Shown here in pieces: positions 24,862-33,394 of a DNA stretch of 57,029 bases (position 1 is its first letter; every line of letters starts with the position of its first letter). The notes below the pieces were generated by a model. The model had not been told where the DNA came from. It worked only from the letters and a program-made list of their open reading frames with translations, and made no database searches. Origin of the DNA: Streptomyces sp. NRRL F-4489 (lineage in GTDB: Bacteria; Actinomycetota; Actinomycetes; Streptomycetales; Streptomycetaceae); NCBI RefSeq assembly GCF_001509485.1, contig NZ_LLZI01000226.1, forward strand, positions 1 through 57,029, read 5' to 3'. The position numbers and the translations under genes are program-made.

Positions 24862-26334
24862 TCACACCGGCGAGCCACCAGCCGGCGACGCGCCGACCGG
24901 CCCCCCGGCCGGCTCCCCGGCCACCTCCGCCGTCCGCGGCCGGGGGATCAGGAACGACGCGGCGAACGCCGCCGCCGTCACCCCGGTCCCGGTGAGGATG
25001 GCGGCCACGTACCCGCCCGTCGAGGAACCGTCTGGCGGGCCGCCGGCGACCTGTACGGCCGTCAGCAGGGCGAAGCTCAGTCCCGCGCCGAGCCCGAACG
25101 CCGCCGAGACCAGGCCGGGCAGGAAGCCCGGATGGTCCTTGGGCGCGAGAACGACGCCGAGGAGGTTGAGGACGATGTTGGCGATGCCCGCGTAGGTGAC
25201 GCCGAGCAGCACCGTGCACCCGATCATGACCGGCAGCGAACGCACCCCCACCAGCGCCATCACCCCCAGGACCAGCGCACTGCCCAGCAGCCCGCAGCGC
25301 AGCATCCGCCCGTAGCCGATAACCGGTGCCAGTCGCCCGGTGAACGGACCCACCAGCCACCCCACCAGCGCGAACGGGGTCAGGAAGACGACCGAGGCGA
25401 GACCGGCCCCCATGCCGAAGCCGGCCCGCTCGTTCTGCACGAACGACATCAGCACGCCGTTGACGACCGCGAAGACGCCGATGAGCGTGAGCAGCGTCGT
25501 CACCAGCGGCGCCCAGGTGGCGCGTTGGCGGAGGTCGGTGACGCGTACCAGCGGATGGCGGCTGCCCGCCTCGATCTTCCAGAACACCGCGAACGCCAGT
25601 CCGCCGACCGCCACCAGCCCGGCCGCCAGCGGCCAGTTGGCCGCGCCCAGCTTCTCCGCCTGGTCCACGGCGAGCAGCAGCGCCGCGGCGCTGACCACCA
25701 GTGGTGCCACCCCCGCCCAGTCCATCGGCGTACCGGCGGACGGCCGGGATTCGGGGCAGCCGGCCGCGACGGCCACCGCCGCCAGCACCGCGACGGCCGC
25801 GATCACCCAGAAGACGCTGCGGAAGCCGAAGTGGCTCGCCAGCCAGCCGCCCGCCAGCGCGTCCACGCCCGCGATACCGCCGTTGACCGCGGTGACCACT
25901 CCCATCAGGGTGCCGAACCGCTTCGGCTCGGTCACCTCCGACCGCAGCGTCAGCAGCGAGATCTGCACGACCGGCCCGGAGACGCCCTGGATGACGCGGG
26001 CGATGTCCAGCACCACGATGTCCGTGGCGAGCGCGGCGAGCACCGTGCCGCCGGTGAGGACCACCAGCATGCCCAGCAGCACCCGCCGCCGGCCGGCGAT
26101 ATCGCTGAACCGCGGCAGGAACAGCGAGAACATCGCGCACGCGGTGAAGAACGCGGTCTGCGACAGCCCGGTGCCGGCCTCGTCGGTGTGCAGTTCGCGA
26201 GCCATGGTGACCAGGGCCGGGCTGAGCATGCTGGCGTTGAGCTGGAACGCGATACAGGCGGCCAGCAGCGCCGTCATCATCGCCGCGGTCCCGGCCGTCG
26301 TCCGCCCGGTACGCGGCGCGCGGGAGCGGCTCAT
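24862..26334 (-). CDS. MFS transporter, predicted nucleoside importer
   Basis: 490 residues from ATG 26334, whose A is also the last base of the nucleoside hydrolase stop (TGATG), so the two are translationally coupled. It has 14 predicted membrane helices (DHA2-like). Typical motifs are FSDIAGRRRVLLGMLVVL (loop 2-3), DIARVIQGVSGPVV and AVNGGIAGVDALAGGWLA. It is clearly paralogous to the MFS at 33545-35041, sharing NA(S/T)MLSPAL, AVNGG-AGVDA-AGGWLA and APKD in the same places. DHA2 proteins are generally drug exporters, but coupling to a nucleoside hydrolase and a shared operator with adenosine deaminase point to nucleoside uptake. That role is inference. Confidence 0.85.
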   Translation of the reverse strand: MSRSRAPRTGRTTAGTAAMMTALLAACIAFQLNASMLSPALVTMARELHTDEAGTGLSQTAFFTACAMFSLFLPRFSDIAGRRRVLLGMLVVLTGGTVLAALATDIVVLDIARVIQGVSGPVVQISLLTLRSEVTEPKRFGTLMGVVTAVNGGIAGVDALAGGWLASHFGFRSVFWVIAAVAVLAAVAVAAGCPESRPSAGTPMDWAGVAPLVVSAAALLLAVDQAEKLGAANWPLAAGLVAVGGLAFAVFWKIEAGSRHPLVRVTDLRQRATWAPLVTTLLTLIGVFAVVNGVLMSFVQNERAGFGMGAGLASVVFLTPFALVGWLVGPFTGRLAPVIGYGRMLRCGLLGSALVLGVMALVGVRSLPVMIGCTVLLGVTYAGIANIVLNLLGVVLAPKDHPGFLPGLVSAAFGLGAGLSFALLTAVQVAGGPPDGSSTGGYVAAILTGTGVTAAAFAASFLIPRPRTAEVAGEPAGGPVGASPAGGSPV

Positions 26335-27386
26335 CACGCGTCCCGCCCGGCACCCCGGCACAGCCGGTCGACCAGCAGCTCGGGGAAGGTGCGGTCGGTC
26401 TCCAGCACCACGGTGGCGTTGGCGCCGGGCTGTGCGGGATAGCCGAGGTACATGCCCCGGGTGTCGGCGACCAGCGCGCCCCGCGCGGCGCCCTCGGCCG
26501 TGTCGACGGTCACCGACAGCCGGGGCGCGGACACCGGGACGACCTCGCCGGCGGCGATCCCGGCGGCCAGCGGGTCGTGCAGCGCCGAGCCGCGGAACGG
26601 CAGCGCGGTCTCCTCGTGAAAGGCGAAGTAGAAGTCGAGGATCTCGCCGGCCAGTCGCGCGACCGGGGAGCCGGCGGCCAGCAGCCGCTGCCGGTGCGCC
26701 TCGGTGAGGTTCTCCCGCATGGTGACGTCCAGCGGTACGAGGGTGAGGTCCCAGCCCGCGGCGAGCACCAGCGCGGCCGCCTCCGGGTCGTTGCCGATAT
26801 TGGCCTCGGCGACGGGGCTGATGTTGCCGGGGTGGTGGACGGCGCCGCCCATCACCGTGACGCGCCGGACGAGTTCGGGCAGGCGGGGCTCCTTGCGCAG
26901 CGCGAGCGCCAGGTTGGTCAGCGGGGCGGTGGCCAGGATCTCCAGGTCGCCGCCGGCCGCCCGGGCGGTGTCGATGATGAGGTCGGCCGCGTGCCGCGGA
27001 TCCAGGGCCGCGGTGGGCGCGGGCAGCGCGACCCCGCCGAGACCGCCCTCCCCGTGCACGAACGCGGCCTCGGGCCGGGTCTCCCCGCGCAGCGTGGCAC
27101 CGGCGCCCGCGGCGACGGGAATGTCCGTCCGCCCGGCGACCTCCAGCACCTGGAGGGTGTTGCGCGCGGCCCGCTCGGCGCTGGTGTTCCCGGCGACGGT
27201 GGTGACCGCGCGCAGCTCCACACCGGGCGTCAGGCACAGGTAGAGCAGCGCCACCGCGTCATCGATACCGGTGTCGCAGTCCATGAGCAGGGGGCGGGCG
27301 GTGGCGGAGGACGGGGATGCCGAAGGGGGCGTGGGGCGCGTGGCGGGCATGGCCGGCGTATCGGGCGTATCAGGTATGGCAGACAT
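26334..27386 (-). CDS. Nucleoside hydrolase (IU-NH family)
   Basis: Up to 350 residues from ATG 27386; the first 30 are a Pro/Thr/Ser-rich repeat tract and translation may start internally. The catalytic domain begins at LLMDCDTGIDDAVALLYL, which contains the calcium-binding D-x-D-x-x-x-D-D signature. Further motifs are AVTTVAGNTS, LATAPLTNLALALR, VTVMGGA and NISPVAEANIGNDPEAAALVL (the N/E/D substrate-binding set). The last conserved Asp is in ALHDPLAAG. It hydrolyses ribonucleosides to ribose and base in the cytosol. It forms an operon with the MFS downstream. A 15-base palindrome at 27438-27452 lies just after the predicted transcription start and is probably bound by the divergent HutC-type regulator. 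Confidence 0.93.
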   Translation of the reverse strand: MSAIPDTPDTPAMPATRPTPPSASPSSATARPLLMDCDTGIDDAVALLYLCLTPGVELRAVTTVAGNTSAERAARNTLQVLEVAGRTDIPVAAGAGATLRGETRPEAAFVHGEGGLGGVALPAPTAALDPRHAADLIIDTARAAGGDLEILATAPLTNLALALRKEPRLPELVRRVTVMGGAVHHPGNISPVAEANIGNDPEAAALVLAAGWDLTLVPLDVTMRENLTEAHRQRLLAAGSPVARLAGEILDFYFAFHEETALPFRGSALHDPLAAGIAAGEVVPVSAPRLSVTVDTAEGAARGALVADTRGMYLGYPAQPGANATVVLETDRTFPELLVDRLCRGAGRDA

Positions 27387-27437
27387 GGGCGGGCACTTCC
27401 GGATCGAGGATGGCGCGACGAGAGCAGAACGCTCGGA

Positions 27438-27452
27438 GATTGTCGGACAATC
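27438..27452. promoter_or_regulatory. GTCNGAC operator before nucleoside hydrolase
   Basis: GATTGTCGGACAATC is a perfect 7-1-7 palindrome. Its centre TTGTCGGACAA fits the GntR-family pattern T-N-G-T-N-N-N-A-C-N-A. It starts 52 bases upstream of the hydrolase start codon and just downstream of the promoter at 27462-27490, a placement typical of a repressor site. Confidence 0.8.
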
Positions 27453-27461
27453 TTTGCCGGG

Positions 27462-27490
27462 AGGTTAGCCATCGGCTCGCCCCCGCACAA
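27462..27490 (-). promoter_or_regulatory. Predicted promoter of nucleoside hydrolase-MFS operon
   Basis: On the minus strand a -35 TTGTGC (27490-27485), a 17-base spacer and a -10 TAACCT (27467-27462). Transcription would start near 27455, placing the palindrome 27438-27452 at about +3 to +17. Confidence 0.5.
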
Positions 27491-27654
27491 GAGGCCATGG
27501 GTGACGTCACAGTCGTACGGCGGGCCTGCGTCCGGCGCCGGAAGCGGCTGAGGTCAGAGCCGCGGCCACCGGGCCGGCGGCCGCGGGATAATCTGGGGTA
27601 CGGCCAGGGCCGGGGTGCGGCGCCATGACAAGGGCACTACCGGACCCCCAGCGA

Positions 27655-27665
27655 ATGTCCGACCA
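27655..27665. promoter_or_regulatory. Degenerate GTCNGAC site before the GntR gene
   Basis: ATGTCCGACCA keeps the GTCNGAC core but has weaker flanks than the three perfect sites in this window. It lies 54 bases upstream of the regulator start codon, consistent with weak autoregulation. Confidence 0.45.
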
Positions 27666-27718
27666 ATCGGCCAACCGCCCCGGCGGTTCCGTTCTCGCCA
27701 ACCCCTCCAGGAGCCCTC

Positions 27719-28549
27719 ATGCCCCGCCCGGGAGCACGCCGGCACTCCTCGCGTGTCGAGCTGTACCAGCGCATCGTGGCCGCCATCGACGACGGCACGT
27801 TCCCGCCGGGGGCCAAGCTGCCGCCCGAGCCGGAGCTGGCGGCGCAGCTGGGCGTGAGCCGGTCGGGACTGCGCGAGGTGCTGATCCTGCTCCAGGAGGA
27901 CGGCGTGATCACCCGCCGCCAGGGCGCCGGCAGTACGGTCAACCAACCCCCGCCGGCCCCCGGCCTGGAGCGCCTGCTGCCGGTCGAGGCGCTGCTGGGC
28001 CCCGGCACCGTACGCTGCCGCCGGCTCGCCACCGAACTGGAGGAACCCACCGACTTCTCCGGCTACCACCTGCGCCTGGCCCCGGCGGAACGCGCCTGCT
28101 TCTGGGAGACCGTCGTCGAGGTGGACGGCGAACCGGCGTGCTTCGCCCACGAGTGGGCCGCGGACGAGAAGGTCCTGCGCGCCCTCGTCGGCCCCGAGCT
28201 GGCCGCCGTCCTCCGCGCCTCACTCGCGGACCCGCCGGCCACCGGAGCGGAGGGAGGGCCGGCCACCGGCTCCGGGCCGGCCCCCGCCCCGGCCTCCGAC
28301 TCCGCCGAACCGGCCGGCACGATGCTCGCCGCGTTCCTGGACGCCGGCTCCGGCCGCCACTACACCGCCCGCGGCACCCTCGGCGCCACCATGCTCGGCA
28401 CCGAACGCGGCGCCGCCATCGCCCGCCCGCCGGAGACCCCGGCCCTGCTCCTCACCCAGACCGTCTGGGCCGCCGGCCGCCCCCTCCTGGCCGCCAAGTA
28501 CCTCTTCCCGGCCGGGGCGCCGCTGCTGTCCCTGGCCTCCCGGGGCTGA
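27719..28549 (+). CDS. HutC/GntR family regulator (candidate nucleoside repressor)
   Basis: 276 residues, ATG 27719 after CAGGAG. The GntR winged-helix domain spans about 12-75: YQRIVAAIDDGTFPPGAKLPPEPELAAQLGVSRSGLREVLILLQEDGVITRRQGAGSTVN. A UTRA ligand-binding domain (HutC type) follows at about 95-270 (CWETVVEVDGEP-like FWETVVEVDGEPACFAHEW, GAPLLSL end). An insert around 180-205 is a Gly/Pro/Ala low-complexity loop. It diverges from the nucleoside hydrolase-MFS operon. The GTCNGAC palindromes before that operon, this gene, the second MFS and adenosine deaminase are its best candidate operators. The likely effector is a nucleoside, base or ribose phosphate. Confidence 0.9.
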   Translation: MPRPGARRHSSRVELYQRIVAAIDDGTFPPGAKLPPEPELAAQLGVSRSGLREVLILLQEDGVITRRQGAGSTVNQPPPAPGLERLLPVEALLGPGTVRCRRLATELEEPTDFSGYHLRLAPAERACFWETVVEVDGEPACFAHEWAADEKVLRALVGPELAAVLRASLADPPATGAEGGPATGSGPAPAPASDSAEPAGTMLAAFLDAGSGRHYTARGTLGATMLGTERGAAIARPPETPALLLTQTVWAAGRPLLAAKYLFPAGAPLLSLASRG

Positions 28550-28626
28550 GCGCCCGGCGAACGCCAGGCACCCGGTAACTGAGGCCGGACCCACCCCCCT
28601 TGAGCCCCCTCACTACAGTGAGAATC

Positions 28627-29940
28627 ATGAGGCGAGTACGCGAGCGCATGAGCAGGCGCGGCCGGTGGCCTCGCCCGGCCACAGAAGGGCACCCCCCGGT
28701 GACTGACCCGCACACGCCCCCAGGCACCAACTCCGCCCCGGACACCGACACAACTGCAGGCACCCCCGAACAGGGAAAGCCCCTGCGCCTGGGCGTAGTC
28801 GGTCTCGGTATGCGCGCGGGCCTCGCCCGCCACATCGCCGACCGGGGCCTGCCGGCGCGGGTGGTCGCGGTGTGCGATCCGATCGCCGCCCGCCGGGAAC
28901 GCGCCCGCACCATGTACCCCGAGGCGACCGCGTACGCCGACCACCGCTCGCTCCTCGACGCCCGCCTGGACGCCGTACTCCTGACGACCCCGGACGACAC
29001 CCACGAGGAACTGGCCGTGGCCTTCCTGGAGGCCGGCGTCGCGGTGTTCGCGGAGAAGCCGCTGGCCATCACCACGGAGGGCTGCGACCGTGTACTGGAC
29101 ACCGCGCGCCGCACCGGCACGCCCCTCTACGTCGGCCACAACATGCGCCATATGCCCGTCATCCGCACCCTGCGGGACCTCCTCGCGCAGGGCACCATCG
29201 GGCAGGTCAAGGCGATCTGGTGCCGGCATTTCGTCGGCCACGGCGGCGACTTCTACTTCAAGGACTGGCACGCCGACCGCCGCCGGACCACCGGCCTGCT
29301 GCTCCAGAAGGGCGCGCACGACCTCGACGTGATCCACTGGCTGGCCGGCGGCTACACCGTCCGCGCCCAGGCGATGGGCGCACTGACCGTCTACGGCGAC
29401 CTCGCGGCCCGCGGCGGCCAGGGCGAGCGGCTGATGGGCGACTGGCTCGACCCGGACGCCAACTGGCCGCCCACCTCCCTGACCGGCCTGCACGACGTCA
29501 TCGACGTCGAAGACCTCTCCATGATGACGATGCGCCTGGACAACGGCGTCTACGCCACCTACCAGCAGTGCCACTACACCCCCGACTACTGGCGCAACTA
29601 CACGGTCATCGGCACGCACGGCCGGATGGAGAACTTCGGCGACACCCAGGGCGCGGTGGTGAAGGTCTGGCACAGCCGCCGCAGCGGCTACCGCGCGGAC
29701 GCCGACCTGGAGATCGCCGTCCCCGCTGACACCGGCGGCCACGGCGGCGCCGACCCCCGGCTGCTCACGGAGTTCATCGCCTTCGTCCGGGACGGCGTTC
29801 CCACCCTGACCTCCCCGATCGCCGCCCGCCAAGCGGTAGCAGCCGGCTGCGCCGCGACCGCCTCCCTACGCGCCGACGGCATCCCGATCGACGTCCCCGC
29901 CCTCCCACCCCAACTGACCAGCTACTTCGGTACCCACTAG
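28627..29940 (+). CDS. Gfo/Idh/MocA family oxidoreductase
   Basis: 437 residues from ATG 28627. A TACAGT -10-like hexamer at 28614-28619 ends seven bases before this ATG and no ribosome site is visible, so a leaderless message is likely; ATG 28648 and GTG 28699 are alternatives. The Rossmann domain (about 58-180) has LRLGVVGLGMRAGLARHIADRG, then DAVLLTTPDDTHEELAVAFLEAGVAVFAEKPLA with the EKP motif. The substrate domain contains GLLLQKGAHDLDVIHWLAGG (catalytic Lys/Asp/His set). Members reduce or epimerise sugars or inositols using NAD(P). Its stop overlaps the end of the convergent gene 29937-30368 by 4 bases. Confidence 0.9.
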   Translation: MRRVRERMSRRGRWPRPATEGHPPVTDPHTPPGTNSAPDTDTTAGTPEQGKPLRLGVVGLGMRAGLARHIADRGLPARVVAVCDPIAARRERARTMYPEATAYADHRSLLDARLDAVLLTTPDDTHEELAVAFLEAGVAVFAEKPLAITTEGCDRVLDTARRTGTPLYVGHNMRHMPVIRTLRDLLAQGTIGQVKAIWCRHFVGHGGDFYFKDWHADRRRTTGLLLQKGAHDLDVIHWLAGGYTVRAQAMGALTVYGDLAARGGQGERLMGDWLDPDANWPPTSLTGLHDVIDVEDLSMMTMRLDNGVYATYQQCHYTPDYWRNYTVIGTHGRMENFGDTQGAVVKVWHSRRSGYRADADLEIAVPADTGGHGGADPRLLTEFIAFVRDGVPTLTSPIAARQAVAAGCAATASLRADGIPIDVPALPPQLTSYFGTH

Positions 29941-30368
29941 AAGCCAGCGGGCTGCGGGGCGGGCGTCGATCGCGTGGGCGCGGCCCTGCGGGTCTCGTGC
30001 AGCATCAGCAGGCCGTTGGCCGCCATCAGTGTCGCGGTCAGGCCGTGGACGCCGAGCGCGGTGGAGGCGGAGCCGTGGTGGGCGAGCACGGTGGTCATGT
30101 CGCCGTACGCGGCCAGGGCCTCCACCAGCAGCACCCAGGCCAGCGCCCGGCGGTGGCCCGTCAACAGCAAGATGCCCAGGACCAGGGCCAGGACGACGTC
30201 GCGGATTCCCTTGATGGTGAGGAAGCCGCCGCCGTCGCCGGGGGGCCGGTTCGGCAGGCCGAAGCCCGGCGCCGTCGTCTCCGGGCTCAGGATGAACTCC
30301 AGCCCGAACCAGAGGATGAAGAGGACGAAGGCGGCGGCCAGGACGGTGTTGAGCTTCTTCAGTGACAT
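29937..30368 (-). CDS. DUF4267-like small membrane protein
   Basis: 143 residues, ATG 30368 after AAGGAG. It has four membrane helices: LNTVLAAAFVLFILWFGLEFIL, GFLTIKGIRDVVLALVLGILLLTG, ALAWVLLVEALAAYGDMTTVLAH, and GLTATLMAANGLLMLHETR. The KGIRD motif after helix 1 and the AYGDM-like motif are typical of DUF4267. The tail is Pro-rich. It lies 123 bases downstream of the monooxygenase-like gene on the same strand, so it may belong to the same TetR-controlled unit. Function unknown. Confidence 0.75.
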   Translation of the reverse strand: MSLKKLNTVLAAAFVLFILWFGLEFILSPETTAPGFGLPNRPPGDGGGFLTIKGIRDVVLALVLGILLLTGHRRALAWVLLVEALAAYGDMTTVLAHHGSASTALGVHGLTATLMAANGLLMLHETRRAAPTRSTPAPQPAGF

Positions 30369-30491
30369 CGCTCTTCTCCTTGCGGGACATCGTGGGCTCG
30401 GTGAGCCCGGTCGCCATGAGGGCGTCGTGCTCGCCGGCTCCGGCGGTGGCCGCCCGTGCCGGGATCGCGGCGTCCGGCCTGGCCGGCCGTG

Positions 30492-30842
30492 TCATGCGTC
30501 GATCTGCTCGAAGATGTGCGGGTAGGACACGATGTCGTCGGGGAACTCGGCCGCCATGCGCTGGAACTCCGGGCTGCCGAACGCCGTGGCGAGCGCCTCG
30601 GTCGACTCCCAGACCGCGACGTTCATCAGCAGCTGACTGCCCGCCGTTCCCTTGTGCAGCTGCGAGGAGACGAATCCCGGCTGGGCCCTCATGAACTCCG
30701 CCTGCCTCCGGAAGAGGGCCAGGAACGCTTCGGTCCGCTCCTTCGGGACGACGAAGGTGTTGGCCAGGACGATGGGCCCCGTCTCCTCCTTGAACTGCGC
30801 GAACATCGGCGTGGTCGGGTCCAGGCTCTGCAGCTCGGCCAT
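30492..30842 (-). CDS. Antibiotic biosynthesis monooxygenase (ABM) domain protein
   Basis: 116 residues, ATG 30842 after GAGGAAG. It is a single ABM ferredoxin-like barrel: PIVLANTFVVPKERTEAFLALFRRQAEFMRAQPGFVSSQLHKG, then LMNVAVWESTEALATAFGSPEFQRMAAEF. These small cofactor-free oxygenases act on quinones or polyketides, or simply bind heme or small molecules. The divergent TetR at 31009 and four 16-base operators between them suggest induction by a toxic small molecule, with ABM as the responding enzyme. Confidence 0.88.
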   Translation of the reverse strand: MAELQSLDPTTPMFAQFKEETGPIVLANTFVVPKERTEAFLALFRRQAEFMRAQPGFVSSQLHKGTAGSQLLMNVAVWESTEALATAFGSPEFQRMAAEFPDDIVSYPHIFEQIDA

Positions 30843-30923
30843 CTTGGGTACTTCCTCTCGCTCTTGGTTGTCTCGCGGTGTCGAGGCCACCCGGCCACCG
30901 TCGTACGGACGGATCGCGACCTT

Positions 30924-31008
30924 GCCAACGGGTGTTGGCCAACGCTTGTTGGCAAAGGTAGAGCCGCGACTCCGGGGTGTCAACACGTGTTGGTCTACGC
31001 TTGTTGGC
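30924..31008. promoter_or_regulatory. Two pairs of overlapping TetR operators
   Basis: Four 16-base palindromes of the form GYCWAC-N4-GTTGGY. GCCAAC-GGGT-GTTGGC lies at 30924-30939 and GCCAAC-GCTT-GTTGGC at 30938-30953, overlapping by two bases. GTCAAC-ACGT-GTTGGT lies at 30979-30994 and GTCTAC-GCTT-GTTGGC at 30993-31008. The second pair repeats the first with a 55-base offset, and the last site touches the TetR start codon. The arrangement fits cooperative TetR dimers controlling both divergent genes. Confidence 0.85.
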
Positions 31009-31590
31009 ATGACCGGCACCACGGAGAACCAGCAGGCCGCCCGGCGTTCCGACGCCACCCGCGCCACGATCCTCGCCGCGGCCCGCGAGCGGTTCGCGGC
31101 GGACGGCTACGAGAAGGCGACCATCCGGGCCATCGCGCGCGACGCGAAGATCGACCCGTCGATGGTGATGCGGTACTACGGCAACAAGGCGGGCCTGTTC
31201 GCGGCGGCCGTCGCGGTCGACCCCGGGCTGCCCGGCCTGCCCGTCGAACCGCGCGAGGAGATCGGCCGTACGCTGGTGCGCCACTTCCTCAATCTGTGGG
31301 AGGAGAACGAGGAGCTCACCGCGCTGATGCGGGTCGGCGCCACCGACCCGGCCGCCGCCGAGCGCATGCAGAGCGTGCTGCGCGAGCAGTTGATCCCGCT
31401 GGCCCGCCGGGTGGGCCCCGAGCCGGAGCAGGCGCCGGCGCGGGCGGCACTGTGCGCCTCGACCGTGCTCGGGCTCGCGCTGACGCGCTACGTGCTGCGG
31501 TTCCCGGCGAGCAGGGAACTCGGCGTCGAGGAGATCGTGGACTGGGTGGGACCCACCATCCAGCGGTATCTCACCGCACCGGCTCCCTGA
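31009..31590 (+). CDS. TetR/AcrR family transcriptional regulator
   Basis: 193 residues from ATG 31009. The operator ends on the base before the ATG and there is no ribosome site; a TACGCT hexamer at 30996-31001 sits seven bases upstream, so the message is probably leaderless. The TetR_N domain is about 15-60: ATILAAARERFAADGYEKATIRAIARDAKIDPSMVMRYYGNKAGLFAAA. A C-terminal helical domain with VMRYYGNK-type linker and VLGLALTRYVLRFPA resembles the TetR_C_17-like group. It very likely represses itself and the divergent ABM gene through the four palindromes at 30924-31008. Confidence 0.92.
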   Translation: MTGTTENQQAARRSDATRATILAAARERFAADGYEKATIRAIARDAKIDPSMVMRYYGNKAGLFAAAVAVDPGLPGLPVEPREEIGRTLVRHFLNLWEENEELTALMRVGATDPAAAERMQSVLREQLIPLARRVGPEPEQAPARAALCASTVLGLALTRYVLRFPASRELGVEEIVDWVGPTIQRYLTAPAP

Positions 31591-31705
31591 AGAACGCGTT
31601 GAGGAGCGCCCGTTGCGACTTTCGATCGCGGCGGGTGTCCGCACGGTCTGCCTGCGGTGGCGCTTGGCGCCGGGCAGGCCCGACCAGGCGGCCGAACGGC
31701 CGGAA

Positions 31706-31736
31706 GACCGGCGGTGCGATTGCGCAACCGCCGGTC
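31706..31736. terminator. Bidirectional terminator, TetR / second chitinase
   Basis: A long stem: GACCGGCGG TGCG, loop ATTG, CGCA, one bulged A, CCGCCGGTC. It lies between two convergent genes and should serve both. Confidence 0.8.
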
Positions 31737-31749
31737 CTCGGTGCGGGTT

Positions 31750-33282
31750 TCAGCAGGTGCCGAGGTCCTGCCAGACGCCCCACTCACCGGTGGTGCCGGG
31801 CTCCTCGCCGGTGGTCCACCACTTGGCCTTCCAGGTGTGGCCCTGGTGCGAGACCTGCTGGCCGGCGGTGTAGACCGTGGCGGCGGCCCACGGCGTGGCG
31901 GTGCATACGTGGCCGCTGCCGCCGGTGACGGTCAGGTCGTACGCCGCGGTGTGCGTGCCGGTGGTGCCCGTACCGGTGACGGAGAGGTGGTACGTGCCGG
32001 AGGCGGTTGCCTGGGTCGTGGACAGGGTGAGCGTGGAGGTGGAGCCGGCCGTGACCGAAGCCGGGCTCAGCGACACGGTGACGCCGGCGGGTGCGCCGGT
32101 GACGGTGAGTTGGACGGTCTGGGCCGAGCCGGCCGTGACCGCGGTGCGTACGGTCGCGCTGGTGCGGGCGCCGGCGGTCACCGTTCCGGCGGCCGGGGTG
32201 GCGGTGACGGAGAAGTCGTCGGCCGGTGCGGTGCCGCCGCCGGTGAACGGCGCGAAGAGGTGGGTGAAGTCCCAGGTGTTCTGGGCGATTCCGGAGCAGC
32301 TGTCGGTGGACGGGCCGCCCGGGCAGCTGCCGTTGTCCCGCTGGAGGGCCCAGAAGGACAGGGTGTTGATGCCCTTGGCGACCGCCCAGTCGTAGACCTG
32401 CCGGGCGTTGGCCAGGCTGAAGGTCTCGGCCGGACCGAAGTCGTCGATACCAGGCATCTCGATGATCCCGATCATGCCCCAGAGCTGGGCCGGGGTCTTG
32501 CCCGGGTAGAGCGGCGCGAGTTGGTCGTACAGTCCCTGGGCCGCGGTCTGGGTGTCCTTGGCCATGTCGTGGGTGGCGTTGTCGTAGTAGTCGAACGTCA
32601 TGATGTTGGTGACGTCCGCCCGGGCGCCGTTGCGCACCGCGTTCCGCAGTACGGCCAGGCCGCTGTCGGTCAGGCCCTGGGTCGTGGTGGGCAGGGTGTA
32701 GGAGATCTCGACCGTGCGGCCGTTGGCCGCCGCCCAGTCCTGGACGAGTTTGATGGCCTTGTTGCGGCGGTCGACGGCGGCGGCGTTGTCCAGCGAATCG
32801 GCCTCGATGTCCATGTCGAGCCGGGCCACGTCGTACGTCGTGATGACCTTCTCGTACACCGCGGCGATCTGGTTGACGTCGGTGCAGCTGTCCGCGATCT
32901 CGGTGCCTGTGGTGTCGGCGGTGTAGCCGCCGAACGACGGGATGACATCGCCGCCCTTGCCCTGGATGGTCTTGATGTCGCTGCCGAAGGAGGCGGGGGA
33001 GACGGGCGTATCGGTGCTGCCGTTCCAGTACGCGGTGCACGAGCCCTTGGCGGCTGTCTGGAGGAACGCCATGGTCAGGTGCCTGGCGCCGGACTGGGCG
33101 GAGAGCGCGGCGGGGCTCTCGCCCGTCCAGGATTCGAAGTAGGGGGCGAAGACGTGGGAGGGGAGCGGGTTCGCGGCCTGGGCCGTTCCGCCGCCGAGCG
33201 CGGTCAGGCCGAGGGCGGCGATGGTGGTGACGGCGGCGGTGAGCGCGGCGCGTAAGGAGTGATGGGGTTTCGGGCGTCTCAT
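31750..33282 (-). CDS. Secreted GH18 chitinase with Ig-like domain and CBM5/12
   Basis: 510 residues, ATG 33282. A signal peptide ends near residue 36 (GGGTAQA-A). The GH18 domain (about 40-345) has GGDVIPSFGGYTAD as the strand motif and VARLDMDIEADS as the catalytic D-x-D-x-E. It resembles the ChiC/ChiD-type bacterial exochitinase group, unlike the first chitinase. A beta-sandwich of the fibronectin/Ig-like kind follows at about 355-455 (VQLTVTGAPAGVTVSLSPASVTAGSTSTLTLSTT). A C-terminal CBM5/12 occupies about 460-510 with WKAKWW and framing cysteines. It degrades chitin outside the cell. Two DasR-type sites (33395-33422) lie upstream, with a terminator at 31706-31736. Confidence 0.95.
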   Translation of the reverse strand: MRRPKPHHSLRAALTAAVTTIAALGLTALGGGTAQAANPLPSHVFAPYFESWTGESPAALSAQSGARHLTMAFLQTAAKGSCTAYWNGSTDTPVSPASFGSDIKTIQGKGGDVIPSFGGYTADTTGTEIADSCTDVNQIAAVYEKVITTYDVARLDMDIEADSLDNAAAVDRRNKAIKLVQDWAAANGRTVEISYTLPTTTQGLTDSGLAVLRNAVRNGARADVTNIMTFDYYDNATHDMAKDTQTAAQGLYDQLAPLYPGKTPAQLWGMIGIIEMPGIDDFGPAETFSLANARQVYDWAVAKGINTLSFWALQRDNGSCPGGPSTDSCSGIAQNTWDFTHLFAPFTGGGTAPADDFSVTATPAAGTVTAGARTSATVRTAVTAGSAQTVQLTVTGAPAGVTVSLSPASVTAGSTSTLTLSTTQATASGTYHLSVTGTGTTGTHTAAYDLTVTGGSGHVCTATPWAAATVYTAGQQVSHQGHTWKAKWWTTGEEPGTTGEWGVWQDLGTC

Positions 33283-33394
33283 GTCTGTCCCGGGGGAGGA
33301 GGAGTGGGGAGGGCGGTGAACTTCGTTGCTGTGAGGGGGAGTTCGGGAAAGGTGTCGCGTAAAGGGGATAGCTCTGCCATCAAGGGCATGTCAA

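Larger units (their letters stand above)
27387..27718. other. Divergent control region, nucleoside hydrolase / GntR
   Basis: 332 bases with no gene. It holds the hydrolase promoter and operator (27438-27490). A GATAAT -10-like hexamer on the plus strand at 27587-27592 has no recognisable -35. A degenerate operator lies at 27655-27665 before the regulator gene. Confidence 0.6.

Noticed and set aside
30369..30491. Small peptide between the DUF4267-like and ABM genes
   Set aside because: Short frames exist, but none has a ribosome site or recognisable sequence.
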